Origin: Klebsiella oxytoca NBRC 105695
Lineage (GTDB): Bacteria; Pseudomonadota; Gammaproteobacteria; Enterobacterales; Enterobacteriaceae
DNA length: 64,000 bases
Direction of reading: 5' to 3'
Assembly: GCF_001598695.1 (NCBI RefSeq)
Contig: NZ_BCZK01000011.1
Span: forward strand, 124,001 to 188,000
Shown here: piece by piece, positions 18,811 through 28,183 of the stretch
Numbering within the stretch: position 1 is the first letter of the stretch
Layout of the letters: every line of letters begins with the position of its first letter
Notes under the pieces: model-generated
What the model was told of the DNA's origin: nothing
The model's database searches: none
Seen by the model: the letters and a program-made list of their open reading frames with translations, nothing else
Translations under genes and position numbers: made by a program

Positions 18811-19290
18811 TTACCAGCTAGCGGGTTTTTCTGCGCCGAGAGTGGCCAGAACATCGCGCAATGCCAAACCGTCGGGGAAACGTAGCTCAGGCGCAATTTC
18901 AAACAGCGGCCACAGCATAAAGCCGCGGTTTTTCATATCGTAGTGCGGCACGGTCAGGCGCGGAGTATTCAACACTTCCTCGCCGAACAGCATGATATCG
19001 AGATCCAGCGTGCGGGGGCCCCAGCGTTCAGCTTTACGGGTACGGCCCTGCTGCAGCTCGATGCGCTGAGTGTGGTCGAGCAGCGCCTCTGGGGCGAGAG
19101 AGGTTTCCAGCGCCACGGCGGCGTTGAGGTAGTCAGGCTGATCCTGCGGCCCCAGCGGCGGTGTACGGTAGAAAGAGGAAACGCTTATCACCCGGCTGTC
19201 AGGAATCTCCGCCAGCGCGTTGACGGCAGCGTTAACCTGCTCCAGCGGAGAGGCCAGATTGCTGCCGATAGCGATATAAGCAAGCGTCAT
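18811..19290 (-). CDS. folK: 6-hydroxymethyl-7,8-dihydropterin pyrophosphokinase
   Basis: A 159-residue HPPK enzyme that transfers pyrophosphate from ATP to hydroxymethyl-dihydropterin in folate synthesis. The family signature '[15 protein letters not shown]' with both Mg-binding aspartates is present, and the length equals E. coli FolK. Its start overlaps the pcnB stop by 4 bp (ATGA), so translation is coupled to pcnB. Confidence 0.97.
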   Translation of the reverse strand: MTLAYIAIGSNLASPLEQVNAAVNALAEIPDSRVISVSSFYRTPPLGPQDQPDYLNAAVALETSLAPEALLDHTQRIELQQGRTRKAERWGPRTLDLDIMLFGEEVLNTPRLTVPHYDMKNRGFMLWPLFEIAPELRFPDGLALRDVLATLGAEKPASW

Positions 19291-20684
19291 GCGCTACCTT
19301 CGCGACGCGGCGCGCGTTTACGCGGACGGCGGTTGCGACGACGTGGAGCCGGATCGTCACCCAAATCATCCAGCATATTTTTCTGAGCCGGCGGCGCAGC
19401 GACCTGGAACTCGCCCCACCATTTGGTCAGGCGCTGCAGTTCGCCATTGTTCTCGGCGCCGGCGCGCAGCTCCAGCAGATCGTATGCGGCGCGGAATTTT
19501 GGATGCTCCATCAGCTTCCACGCGCGTTTGCCCTGACGGCGGGACATCCGCAGCTGAAGCTGCCAGATATCGCGCACCAGAGTGGTGATGCGTTTCGGGA
19601 TCGCCAGCGTACGGCAGGCTTCGTCCAGCACGTCGTTCATCGCCAGCGCGAAGGCATCGTAGTAGGCCAGCCCGCTCTCCTGAGCGATTTTCTGCGCGGT
19701 TTCCAGCAGCGGGTACCAGAACATCACCGCGAACAGGAACGCCGGATTAACGCGCATGTCGTTGCGAATACGGTTATCGGTATTCTTCAGCACCTGGCTG
19801 ATGATACGCTCCATTGGACTATCGCCGCGCTCGGTGAAGTAGCGGGTAATGGTCGGGAACAGCGGCTGGAACAGATTATATTCGCGCAGCAGGATATAGG
19901 TTTGATATCCGTCGCCGGCCTGCAGCAGCTTCAGGACTTCTTCAAACAGACGCGCCGGCGGCACATCGTGCAGCAGCGTCGCCAGGCGTGGGATCGGCTC
20001 GGCGGTCTCTTCGCTGATGCTCATGCCGAGCTTCGCCGCAAACCGCACCGCGCGCAGCATCCGCACCGGATCTTCACGATAGCGGGTCTCCGGATCGCCG
20101 ATCAGGCGGATAACGCCATCCTGCAGATCTTTCATGCCGCCGACGTAGTCGCGGACGGTAAAATCCGCCACGCTGTAATAGAGGCTGTTGATGGTAAAGT
20201 CGCGACGCTGGGCGTCTTCTTCAATCGAACCGAAGATGTTGTCGCGCAGCAGCATGCCGTTCTGGCCGCGCTGGGAGGTGATGCGATCGGTGGTGTGGCC
20301 TTCATGATGGCCGCGGAAGGTCGCGACTTCGATAATTTCCGGCCCGAACATCACGTGCGCCAGGCGGAAGCGACGGCCGACCAGACGGCAGTTGCGGAAC
20401 AGCTTACGCACCTGTTCCGGGGTCGCGTTGGTGGTGACGTCAAAATCTTTGGGTTTTTTGCCCAGCAGCAGGTCGCGTACGCCGCCGCCGACCAGCCATG
20501 ATTCGTAGCCCGCCTTGTTGAGTCTGTACATGACCTTGAGGGCATTTTCACTGATATCTTTGCGGGAAATTGCATGCTGCTCACGCGGGATAACCGTCAT
20601 ATGTAGTTGTTCGACGGCGGCTTCTGCCTCGCGCTCTTCACGGCTTAGCACCTTACGGCAAAAATTAGCGACTCGGGTAAAAAT
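19287..20684 (-). CDS. pcnB: Poly(A) polymerase I (AUU start)
   Basis: This 465-residue enzyme adds poly(A) tails to RNA 3' ends and so promotes decay; in E. coli it also sets ColE1 plasmid copy number through RNA I. The nucleotidyltransferase core [10 protein letters not shown]...KDFDVTTN carries the catalytic Asp pair, and the C terminus is Arg/Lys-rich. No ATG lies near the N terminus. Extending from the first GTG codon (20651) through [10 protein letters not shown], the homologous E. coli N terminus, ends at an ATT codon (20684) preceded five bases earlier by GAGGTG. That gives exactly the E. coli length. E. coli pcnB is known to use this rare AUU start, which keeps its expression low. 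Confidence 0.93.
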   Translation of the reverse strand: MFTRVANFCRKVLSREEREAEAAVEQLHMTVIPREQHAISRKDISENALKVMYRLNKAGYESWLVGGGVRDLLLGKKPKDFDVTTNATPEQVRKLFRNCRLVGRRFRLAHVMFGPEIIEVATFRGHHEGHTTDRITSQRGQNGMLLRDNIFGSIEEDAQRRDFTINSLYYSVADFTVRDYVGGMKDLQDGVIRLIGDPETRYREDPVRMLRAVRFAAKLGMSISEETAEPIPRLATLLHDVPPARLFEEVLKLLQAGDGYQTYILLREYNLFQPLFPTITRYFTERGDSPMERIISQVLKNTDNRIRNDMRVNPAFLFAVMFWYPLLETAQKIAQESGLAYYDAFALAMNDVLDEACRTLAIPKRITTLVRDIWQLQLRMSRRQGKRAWKLMEHPKFRAAYDLLELRAGAENNGELQRLTKWWGEFQVAAPPAQKNMLDDLGDDPAPRRRNRRPRKRAPRREGSA

Positions 20685-20735
20685 GGTACACCTCGTAGTG
20701 TCAGACGGACTTCAGGACAAAAAAATAGCGGCTAA

Positions 20736-21617
20736 TCATAGCTCAGCGGAACGCATTTGAGAATGCTGGATTTGCTCCGGCCGCCAGTTCGCTATCGCGT
20801 ACTTGAGTAAATCCTCAATGCTCAGCGTCTGCCATTCCTGAATGACATCCTGATTAAGAAACGTTAGCGCCCGCACAATTTCTGGTCGCGGGTCGCCCTC
20901 AGACAGTGCCGGAGCGTGGTTTTGCTTCGACAGTTTATTGCCCTGCGCGTTGAGGGCCAGCGGCAAATGGATATAATCCGGCGCCTGCCAGCCAAAATGC
21001 TGATAGAGAGAAATCTGCCGTACCGTTGGTTCGATAAGATCGGCGCCGCGGACGATTTCGCTGACGCCCTGAAAATGATCGTCCACCACCACCGCCAGAT
21101 TATAGGCGAACAGCCCATCGCGGCGATGGATAATAAAATCTTCGCGCGCGAGCGGCTCGTCGGCAACGATGGTGCCGCGCAGCTGGTCATAAAATTCAAG
21201 GACTGGACGAGTTTGCCGCAGACGCAGAGCGGCGTTTTCCGCGCCGAGGCGTAAATCCCGGCAGTGGCCGTCGTAGATGCCGCCCATACCGTGGATACGC
21301 GCGCGGGTGCAGGTGCAGTAGTAGCAGAGGCCCTGCTCGCGCAGCCAGGCCAGGCGCTCGCGATAGGCTTCATGACGTTTTGACTGCCAGAGTACCTCTC
21401 CGTCCCAGTGCAGGCCGTAGTGGTCTAATTGACGAAGGATAGTTTCAGCGGCGCCGGGGACTTCACGCGGCGGATCGATATCTTCAATGCGCACGCGCCA
21501 GATACCGTTCTGCGCCCGAGCCTGCAGATAGCTGCCAAGCGCGGCAATTAATGAGCCAAAGTGGAGTTCACCGGAGGGTGAGGGGGCAAAGCGCCCGATA
21601 TAGTGTGAATCTTTCAT
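20736..21617 (-). CDS. gluQ: Glutamyl-Q tRNA(Asp) synthetase
   Basis: A 293-residue paralogue of the glutamyl-tRNA synthetase catalytic domain that lacks an anticodon-binding domain. It attaches glutamate to the queuosine base of tRNA(Asp). The HIGH-like motif ([12 protein letters not shown]), the KMSKS-like 'GNKLSKQN' and the zinc site (YYCTCT ... DGHC) are visible. It lies between dksA and pcnB on the same strand. Confidence 0.96.
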   Translation of the reverse strand: MKDSHYIGRFAPSPSGELHFGSLIAALGSYLQARAQNGIWRVRIEDIDPPREVPGAAETILRQLDHYGLHWDGEVLWQSKRHEAYRERLAWLREQGLCYYCTCTRARIHGMGGIYDGHCRDLRLGAENAALRLRQTRPVLEFYDQLRGTIVADEPLAREDFIIHRRDGLFAYNLAVVVDDHFQGVSEIVRGADLIEPTVRQISLYQHFGWQAPDYIHLPLALNAQGNKLSKQNHAPALSEGDPRPEIVRALTFLNQDVIQEWQTLSIEDLLKYAIANWRPEQIQHSQMRSAEL

Positions 21618-21636
21618 GATATGACTAAAGCATCAG

Positions 21637-21656
21637 GGCGGGAGAAAGCTCCCGCC
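21637..21656 (-). terminator. Hairpin between dksA and gluQ
   Basis: GGCGGGAG and CTCCCGCC form a perfect 8-bp stem with a 4-nt loop behind dksA. No T run follows, so it may attenuate rather than stop transcription into gluQ. Confidence 0.5.
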
Positions 21657-21677
21657 AGAGATGCATCAGCGAAGTGA

Positions 21678-22133
21678 TTAGCCTGCCATCTGTTTTTCGC
21701 GAATTTCCGCCAGCGTTTTGCAATCAATGCACAGGTCGGCGGTCGGGCGCGCTTCCAGACGACGGATACCAATCTCGACGCCACAAGATTCACAGAAGCC
21801 GAAATCTTCGTCTTCGACTTTTTTCAGCGTTTTCTCGATCTTTTTGATCAGTTTACGTTCGCGGTCGCGGTTACGCAGCTCCAGGCTGAACTCTTCTTCC
21901 TGAGCGGCACGGTCTACCGGGTCCGGGAAGTTAGCAGCTTCATCCTGCATATGCGTTACGGTGCGATCCACTTCATCCCTAAGTTGATTACGCCACGCTT
22001 CAAGAATGCGCTTGAAGTGCGCCAGCTGGGCTTCGTTCATATACTCTTCGCCCGGCTTCACTTGGTACGGCTCCACCCCAGCGATGGAGAGAATACTCAG
22101 GGACGATGTTTTACGGTTTTGCCCTTCTTGCAT
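21678..22133 (-). CDS. dksA: RNA polymerase-binding transcription factor DksA
   Basis: A 151-residue protein that inserts into the RNA polymerase secondary channel and, with ppGpp, mediates the stringent response. The start at MQEGQN follows AAGGAG and gives the E. coli length. The central coiled coil has the acidic tip (FPDPVDRA, residues about 70-77), and the C-terminal zinc finger (CESC ... CIDC) is intact. Confidence 0.98.
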   Translation of the reverse strand: MQEGQNRKTSSLSILSIAGVEPYQVKPGEEYMNEAQLAHFKRILEAWRNQLRDEVDRTVTHMQDEAANFPDPVDRAAQEEEFSLELRNRDRERKLIKKIEKTLKKVEDEDFGFCESCGVEIGIRRLEARPTADLCIDCKTLAEIREKQMAG

Positions 22134-22297
22134 GTTGCTTCTCCTTAACACGCACTATCGATCCCCGTGTTGGGGGAAAAATCAGGCCGCTATAAATAGC
22201 AGATGCTTTTCCGGATAGCAATTATCTAAACGTTACACTTGACAACCCTGTGAGGAAAAGCGTATTTGCGCTCGCGACCCGAATACTATTTAGCCGT

Positions 22298-23014
22298 TTA
22301 TTTACCGGGGGTTAACACCACGGTAATTGGCTTATTCAGAGTCATCATCTCGGTAGAAAGTTCCGCCTTGTACGCGAGAATTTCCACCCCCTTGTTTTGC
22401 GCCTCAATCAATAGCTGTGCGTATCTGGCATCAATGTGATGCGCGGGAGAGAAACGGTCGATCGCGGAATGAAGCACCGCGAACAGTATCACCGCCCGAT
22501 CGCCAGCCGCCGCCACGCTCATCAGCTCCCGCAGGTGCTTCTGGCCGCGCTCGGTGACCGCATCGGGGAAATAACCGTATTCCTTTTCCGCCAACGTAAC
22601 CGATTTCACTTCAATATAGCAGTTTTGTCGGTCATCTGCTTGTAACAGAATATCAATACGGCTGCTTTCATCACCATACTTCACTTCGCTTTTCAGCGTG
22701 TTGTAGCCTACAAGCTCGGGAATTTTACCTGCCAGAATCGCCTCTTTCGCCAACGTATTAGCACGTAGAGTATTAACACAAATTGTCGCGCCCTCGACGG
22801 TTTCAGTTAATTCCCATGTGTGAGCATATTTGCGTTTAGGATTATCTGAGGTGGAATACCAGACGGTGTCGCCCGGCGCGGCGCAGCCGGTCATGGCGCC
22901 GGTATTGGGGCAGTGCAGGGTCAGCTCGCGTCCATCCGGGGTCATGACGTCGGCGAGAAACCGTTTGTAACGTTTAATCAGGATGGCGGACTGCAGGGGA
23001 GGAGTGAACAGCAT
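22298..23014 (-). CDS. sfsA: Sugar fermentation stimulation protein SfsA
   Basis: A 238-residue DNA-binding protein reported in E. coli to stimulate maltose-gene expression. The central segment has a nuclease-like D...ExK pattern (RIDILLQ ... YIEVKSVTL), which hints at a PD-(D/E)XK fold; activity is not established here. Its ATG overlaps the thpR stop by one base, so the two form an operon. Confidence 0.94.
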   Translation of the reverse strand: MLFTPPLQSAILIKRYKRFLADVMTPDGRELTLHCPNTGAMTGCAAPGDTVWYSTSDNPKRKYAHTWELTETVEGATICVNTLRANTLAKEAILAGKIPELVGYNTLKSEVKYGDESSRIDILLQADDRQNCYIEVKSVTLAEKEYGYFPDAVTERGQKHLRELMSVAAAGDRAVILFAVLHSAIDRFSPAHHIDARYAQLLIEAQNKGVEILAYKAELSTEMMTLNKPITVVLTPGK

Positions 23015-23550
23015 CAGCTTTCCTTGTCGAAAGGGTAACGTTCCAGCGCCTGATAGCGGGTGCGTCCGCGGCTAAAGCTGGATTGGTAGAGAACAAATTC
23101 GTTGACCGCAAACGCCCAGCTAAATCCGGGCGGCGGAATAGGCACCGCGTGGCGCGCGTCGCGCAGCAGGGTGATGTGCGGATGAAACGGCTGCGGGCTT
23201 TGATAGCAGCCGCTGCGGGCGGCCTGGGCGCGCAGCATATTCGCTAATTGCAAAACCCCGCGCGGCGGCTGACGAGTACCCAGCCACACCACCCGCGAAC
23301 GTAGCCACTGCCCGGCATCGTCAAGCGTCAGGGTAAAGCCCGGCTGGCGGATCCGTCCGGCCATTGCAGACAGCGCCCGCTGCTTGTCCGCGCTCACTTC
23401 GCCAAGAAAGGCCAGCGTCAGATGGAGGTTAGCCGCCGCCACCGGTCGACCCGCATCCTCGGGAAAGCTGGCGGCGCGCCAGTGAACGATCTGCTGCTGA
23501 ACTTCTCCAGGAAGTTCAATGGCGAAAAACAGCCTTTTCGGCTCGGACAT
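23014..23550 (-). CDS. thpR: RNA 2',3'-cyclic phosphodiesterase ThpR (LigT)
   Basis: A 178-residue 2H-phosphoesterase family protein that hydrolyses 2',3'-cyclic RNA ends and can ligate tRNA halves in vitro. Both HxTx motifs are present (HLTLAF near residue 43 and HITLLR near residue 126). It is divergent from hrpB with a 72-bp gap and is upstream of sfsA. Confidence 0.94.
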   Translation of the reverse strand: MSEPKRLFFAIELPGEVQQQIVHWRAASFPEDAGRPVAAANLHLTLAFLGEVSADKQRALSAMAGRIRQPGFTLTLDDAGQWLRSRVVWLGTRQPPRGVLQLANMLRAQAARSGCYQSPQPFHPHITLLRDARHAVPIPPPGFSWAFAVNEFVLYQSSFSRGRTRYQALERYPFDKES

Positions 23551-23622
23551 GATAGAGACTCGGTAATGAATTATCGGGATGCTACAATGCTTGCCCTCAC
23601 ATGTTAACCCCCGGAGCGCTTC

Positions 23623-26052
23623 GTGTCCTCATTGCCGGTTGCCGCCGTCCTCCCTGAACTTCTCTCTGCCCTGCAGCATGCGCCGCAGGTTTTGCTTAAC
23701 GCGCCAACCGGCGCCGGGAAATCCACCTGGCTGCCGCTGCAAATTCTCGCCGAAGGTAAAATCAACGGACGCATAATCCTGCTGGAGCCGCGGCGGCTGG
23801 CCGCGCGTAACGTGGCGCAGCGGCTGGCGGAACTGCTGGGAGAAAAGCCCGGCGAGACGGTGGGCTATCGCATGCGCGCGGAGAGCTGCGTCGGGCCGAA
23901 CACGCGTCTCGAAGTGGTGACCGAAGGTATTTTAACGCGGATGATCCAGCGCGATCCTGAGCTGAGCGGCGTGGGGCTGGCGATCCTTGATGAATTCCAC
24001 GAACGCAGCCTGCAGGCGGATCTGGCGCTGGCGCTGTTGCTCGACGTCCAGCAGGGACTGCGCGACGATCTTAAGCTGCTGATTATGTCGGCTACGCTGG
24101 ACAATGAACGCCTGCAGAAGCTGCTGCCGGAGGCGCCGGTTATCGTTTCCGAAGGGCGCGCGTTTCCGGTTGAACGGCGTTTTTTGCCGTTGCCGACTCA
24201 TCAGCGTTTTGACGAGGCGGTGGCGATAGCCGCCGCAGAGCTGCTGCGTAGCGAGAATGGCTCAATGCTGCTGTTTCTGCCCGGAGTAGGAGAAATTCAG
24301 CGCGTGCAGGAGCGGCTGGCGGAGCGGGTGGCGAGCGATTTTGTGCTGTGCCCGCTGTACGGCGCGTTGCCGCTGAGCGAGCAGCGTAAGGCGATACTGC
24401 CTGCGCCAGCCGGGATGCGCAAAGTGGTGCTGGCAACCAACATCGCCGAAACCAGTCTGACCATCGAGGGGATTCGGCTGGTGGTGGATAGCGCTCAGGA
24501 GCGAGTCGCGCGCTTTGACGCCCGGACCGGGCTCACTCGCCTGGTGACGCAGCGCATCAGCCAGGCCTCAATGACCCAGCGCGCCGGTCGAGCCGGGCGT
24601 CTGGAGCCGGGTATCTGCCTGCATCTGCTGGCAAAGGAGCAGGCCGAGCGCGCGGCGGCGCAGGGCGACCCGGAAATCCTGCAAAGCGATTTGTCGTCGC
24701 TGCTGCTGGAGCTATTGCAGTGGGGATGTCAGGACCCGGCCCAGCTCAGTTGGCTGGATCTGCCGCCTGCGACCAACCTGGCGGCGGCCCGGCGTCTGCT
24801 CACTGACCTTTCTGCGCTGGAAGGTGACCGGCTGTCGGCGCACGGGCGCAAAATGGCGGCGTTAGGTAACGATCCGCGTCTGGCGGCAATGCTGACGGCC
24901 GCGGAGGATGCTGATGGCGCCGCCACGGCGGCTAAGCTGGCGGCGATCCTTGAAGAGCCGCCGCGCGGCGGCAATAGCGATCTCAGCGCGGCGTTTGCCC
25001 GTCAGCAGGGCAACTGGCAGCAGCGGGCGCAGCAGCTGATGAAAAGGCTGGCGGTTCGCGGCGGTCAGCCCGACGCCGACAGCATCGCGGCGCTGCTGGC
25101 CTCCGCTTTTGCCGACCGTATCGCCCATCGTCGCGGTCAGGAGGGGCGCTACCAGCTGGCTAACGGGATGGGGGCGATGCTTGACGCCGATGATGCCCTG
25201 AGCCGCCACGAATGGCTGATTGCACCGCTGCTGCTGCAGGGGAGCGCATCGCCAGATGCGCGGATCCTGCTGGCGCTGCCGGTCGATATTCACGCGCTGA
25301 TTGAGCAGTGTCCGGCGCTGGTCCGGCGTTCCGATATCGTCGAGTGGGATGAGGCGCCAGGCACGCTGAAGGCCTGGCGGCGCACCTGTATCGGACGCCT
25401 GGTCATCAAGACCCAGCCGCTGGCGAAGCCAGCGGAAGAGGAGCTGCATCAGGCGATGCTTAACGGGATCCGCGAGAAGGGGCTGAACGTGCTCAACTGG
25501 ACGCCGGAGGCGGAGCAACTACGTCTGCGGCTGCACTGCGCGGCGCAGTGGCTGCCGGAGGAGGCGTGGCCGGCCGTTGATGAGGCGTCGCTGCTGGCCT
25601 CGCTCGAACGGTGGCTGCTGCCGCAGATGGCGGGCGTCCATTCGCTGCGGGCTCTGAAGGCGCTGGACGTGCGTCAGGCGCTGCAAAACTGGCTGCCGTG
25701 GCCGCTGCGCCAGAAGCTGGACAGCGAGCTGCCCACGCATTATACGGTGCCGACCGGTAGCCGCATTGCGATTCGCTATCACGATGAAAACCCGCCGGCG
25801 CTGGCGGTGCGAATGCAGGAGATGTTTGGCGAGGCGACCACTCCGACTATCGCCCAGGGGCGGGTGCCGCTGGTACTGGAGCTGCTTTCGCCGGCGCAGC
25901 GCCCGCTGCAGATCACCCGTGATTTAGGCGCGTTCTGGCAGGGGAGCTACCGCGAGGTACAAAAAGAGATGAAAGGGCGCTATCCGAAGCACGTCTGGCC
26001 CGACGATCCGGCCAATACCGCCCCGACCCGCCGCACCAAAAAGTATTCGTAG
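23623..26052 (+). CDS. hrpB: ATP-dependent helicase HrpB
   Basis: An 809-residue DEAH-family helicase, the same length as E. coli HrpB. It carries motif I (APTGAGKST), the DEAH variant DEFH, SAT, and motif VI (QRAGRAGR), followed by the HA2 and HrpB C-terminal domains. Its role in bacteria is unclear, with some evidence for RNA processing. The start is GTG with GGAG upstream. In E. coli mrcB follows directly; here the pul locus intervenes. Confidence 0.96.
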   Translation: MSSLPVAAVLPELLSALQHAPQVLLNAPTGAGKSTWLPLQILAEGKINGRIILLEPRRLAARNVAQRLAELLGEKPGETVGYRMRAESCVGPNTRLEVVTEGILTRMIQRDPELSGVGLAILDEFHERSLQADLALALLLDVQQGLRDDLKLLIMSATLDNERLQKLLPEAPVIVSEGRAFPVERRFLPLPTHQRFDEAVAIAAAELLRSENGSMLLFLPGVGEIQRVQERLAERVASDFVLCPLYGALPLSEQRKAILPAPAGMRKVVLATNIAETSLTIEGIRLVVDSAQERVARFDARTGLTRLVTQRISQASMTQRAGRAGRLEPGICLHLLAKEQAERAAAQGDPEILQSDLSSLLLELLQWGCQDPAQLSWLDLPPATNLAAARRLLTDLSALEGDRLSAHGRKMAALGNDPRLAAMLTAAEDADGAATAAKLAAILEEPPRGGNSDLSAAFARQQGNWQQRAQQLMKRLAVRGGQPDADSIAALLASAFADRIAHRRGQEGRYQLANGMGAMLDADDALSRHEWLIAPLLLQGSASPDARILLALPVDIHALIEQCPALVRRSDIVEWDEAPGTLKAWRRTCIGRLVIKTQPLAKPAEEELHQAMLNGIREKGLNVLNWTPEAEQLRLRLHCAAQWLPEEAWPAVDEASLLASLERWLLPQMAGVHSLRALKALDVRQALQNWLPWPLRQKLDSELPTHYTVPTGSRIAIRYHDENPPALAVRMQEMFGEATTPTIAQGRVPLVLELLSPAQRPLQITRDLGAFWQGSYREVQKEMKGRYPKHVWPDDPANTAPTRRTKKYS

Positions 26053-26059
26053 CCGGAGA

Positions 26060-26144
26060 GTTCCCGGGTTGCGGCGGAAACGCCTTACTCGGGCTACCGG
26101 ACCAACAGCACCCGTAGCCCTGCTAAGCGCAGCGCGAGCAGGGG
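26060..26144. repeat. REP/BIME-type repeat pair between hrpB and pulO
   Basis: Two palindromic units lie in opposite orientation in the 97-bp gap between convergent hrpB and pulO. The first (about 26061-26097) keeps the REP core TTGCGGCGGAAACGCCTTA flanked by complementary CCCGGG/CTCGGG arms and ends in GGCTAC. The second (about 26113-26143) is GTAG plus CCCTGCT ... AGCAGGG around TAAGCGCAGCGC. Such units bind gyrase or IHF, protect mRNA ends, and are RAYT transposase targets. Confidence 0.75.
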
Positions 26145-26149
26145 ATATT

Positions 26150-26947
26150 TTATACCTGGCCCCACAAAAAGATGCCGCCGCCCGCCAGCGCCAGCCAGGG
26201 GCCGAAGGCCAGAGGCTGTTCGAGCGAACGACGGGTTACCAGGCGCTGCAGCAGCGTCCAGATCAGGCCGCTGGCGGAAGCCAGCAGCAGCGTATGCGGC
26301 AGCGCCTGCCAGCCGAGCCACGCGCCGAGCGCCGCCAGCAGCTTGAAATCACCGTAGCCCAGCGCCTCTTTACCGGTCAGCAGACGGAACACCCAGTACA
26401 CTGACCACAGCGATAGATACCCGGCCATCGCGCCAACGACCGCCTCCGCCAGCGGCGCGAAGAGATCGGTAAGATTGAACAGCAGCCCGGCCCACAGCAG
26501 CGGCAGAGTCAGCCTGTCAGGCAGCAGCTGCGTTTGCGCGTCGATGGCGGCGAGGATCAGCAGCAGCGACAATAAAATTAACCCGCCCAGCAGCGGCATG
26601 CCAGGAGGGATCAGGTACCCGACCAGCATAAACAGCGCGCCGGTCGCCAGCTCCATCAGCGGATAGCGACGTGAAATCGGTCGCCCGCAGCAGCGCGAAC
26701 GCCCCTTGAGCCATAAAAAGCTCAGCAGCGGGATATTGTCCCGCCAGGCGATGGGCTGACGGCACTGCGGACAGAACGATGCGGGGAGGCAGAGATTCAC
26801 TCCCTCTGCGTACTCCATCATCAGCGGTAAACGATGGATAACGACGTTAAAAAAGCTGCCGAACGCCAGTCCGGACAAGAATAAAAAACCGCCCCAGATT
26901 AACGGGAATTGCGCGGCGAACTCGGGTAACAATGCGATGTTTTCCAC
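26150..26947 (-). CDS. pulO: Prepilin peptidase/methylase PulO (GspO)
   Basis: A 265-residue inner-membrane aspartyl protease that cleaves and N-methylates the PulG-K pseudopilins. The catalytic aspartates lie in 'AIDAQTQLLPD' and 'GYGDFK'. The N-terminal cytoplasmic loop holds paired cysteines (CPQC ... RCCG). The start is a GTG preceded by GAGGAG and 2 bp after the pulN stop, matching the K. oxytoca protein; a longer frame upstream overlaps pulN and is rejected. It is the last gene of the pulC-O operon. Confidence 0.95.
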   Translation of the reverse strand: MENIALLPEFAAQFPLIWGGFLFLSGLAFGSFFNVVIHRLPLMMEYAEGVNLCLPASFCPQCRQPIAWRDNIPLLSFLWLKGRSRCCGRPISRRYPLMELATGALFMLVGYLIPPGMPLLGGLILLSLLLILAAIDAQTQLLPDRLTLPLLWAGLLFNLTDLFAPLAEAVVGAMAGYLSLWSVYWVFRLLTGKEALGYGDFKLLAALGAWLGWQALPHTLLLASASGLIWTLLQRLVTRRSLEQPLAFGPWLALAGGGIFLWGQV

Positions 26948-26949
26948 GG

Positions 26950-27708
26950 CTATTTTTTCTCCTCGGATAGCCACTGTCCCTGCCACTGCCACGGCGTGCG
27001 CCCCTGCTTATCTTTACGGCCGGTTTGCGCTACCAGCAGCGTCAGCAGCGCTGGAGCCGCCTGACGGGTTTGCAGCATGCCGTTAAACGTATAGCGCCCG
27101 TCGGGCGTCAGAATGCCCTGTCCGGTGAGGCTAAGCTGATGGGAATCCTGGGTCAGGGCGATAGCCAGCGCGCCCGCCGGGGTGCAGCTGAGTTTGCCGT
27201 TGACCTGGGCCAGTTCGAGCGAACCGGCGGGGGAGGTGAGCGCCGCATCCTGCCACTGCACGGCGCCCGCGCTTATCTGTCGGCAGCCGCCAGCGTTAAA
27301 ACGGGCTTCCGGTAGCGTCAGCATCACCTGGCCACGGGCTTCCAGCGGTATCCCGAGCGCCAGCTGCTGGCCGATCGTCCGGGCCGGAATCACGAGTCGG
27401 CCTTCGCGCACCACAAACTCGTTCAGGCCGTGCAGCCAGGCCTGGCCGCGCAGGCCGGAGGGGGCGCTAAACGCGATATGCCAGCCGGGAAGCCACGACG
27501 AAAAGCCAAACTCCCAGCGTAAATGGACGATGTCAAAACCGCGCCAGCTGGCCTGACGGGCTTCTCCTTGCCACAGGGTGCCCGTGGTTTCGCCGAGCCG
27601 CGCGCCTTCCGGCAGCGCCAGGGCCAGCAGTCTCGCCGGCGCGCTAAGCAGCAGCCAGAAGAGATAGACCGCCGCCAGCAGCAGGCCGATAGTGATTTTA
27701 TTTTTCAT
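26950..27708 (-). CDS. pulN: Type II secretion protein PulN (GspN)
   Basis: A 252-residue inner-membrane protein with one N-terminal hydrophobic segment (IGLLLAAVYLFWLLL) and a periplasmic domain related to the N-terminal part of GspC-neighbour GspN proteins. GspN is not essential for pullulanase secretion in published work, and its role is unclear. The start overlaps the pulM stop by 11 bp. Confidence 0.93.
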   Translation of the reverse strand: MKNKITIGLLLAAVYLFWLLLSAPARLLALALPEGARLGETTGTLWQGEARQASWRGFDIVHLRWEFGFSSWLPGWHIAFSAPSGLRGQAWLHGLNEFVVREGRLVIPARTIGQQLALGIPLEARGQVMLTLPEARFNAGGCRQISAGAVQWQDAALTSPAGSLELAQVNGKLSCTPAGALAIALTQDSHQLSLTGQGILTPDGRYTFNGMLQTRQAAPALLTLLVAQTGRKDKQGRTPWQWQGQWLSEEKK

Positions 27709-28183
27709 CGCTGCGCTCCAGCACCAGCGTAGTGACGGTGACCCGGCCGGGCTGCTGCGCCACGGCGGCCACCGTCAGCGTAACGGTGGTCATCCCCGCC
27801 TGCCCCAGCGCGTCGAGCCATGCCATCAGCGCCTGAAAATCGGCGGGCTGCACGCTAAGGCTCAGGCGAGCTCCCTGCGGCTGCAGGCGAACGATGGCGA
27901 TCCCGTGGCGGGCGGCTTCGCGCATAATCACCGTTGATGGCTCTTGCGGCGCGGCAGGCGATTTCTGCTGGCGAAGCTGCTGCAGAAGGGGAGTCTGCTG
28001 GCGCATCCACTGCAGACTGGCCTGCTCCCGGGTCAGCGTTTGCCGCCACTGCGTCTCGCGACTTTGCCAGGGCTGCCATAAAGCGTAATAGACCAGGCCG
28101 ATAATCAGCATCACGCCCATGCCCAGCAGCAGATGCCGTTCGCGGCGCGTACGCTGTTGCCATAAGGTCATCAGGTTATGCAT
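27698..28183 (-). CDS. pulM: Type II secretion protein PulM (GspM)
   Basis: A 161-residue bitopic inner-membrane protein with a transmembrane segment at about residues 18-36 (LLLGMGVMLIIGLVYYAL) and a periplasmic ferredoxin-like domain. It pairs with PulL and stabilises the platform that holds the PulE ATPase. It overlaps pulL by 8 bp and pulN by 11 bp. Confidence 0.95.
   Translation of the reverse strand: MHNLMTLWQQRTRRERHLLLGMGVMLIIGLVYYALWQPWQSRETQWRQTLTREQASLQWMRQQTPLLQQLRQQKSPAAPQEPSTVIMREAARHGIAIVRLQPQGARLSLSVQPADFQALMAWLDALGQAGMTTVTLTVAAVAQQPGRVTVTTLVLERSDEK

Noticed and set aside
19503-20501. 332-codon open frame antisense to pcnB
   Set aside because: It is a GC-bias shadow of pcnB, rich in His/Gln/Arg, with no signal or domain.
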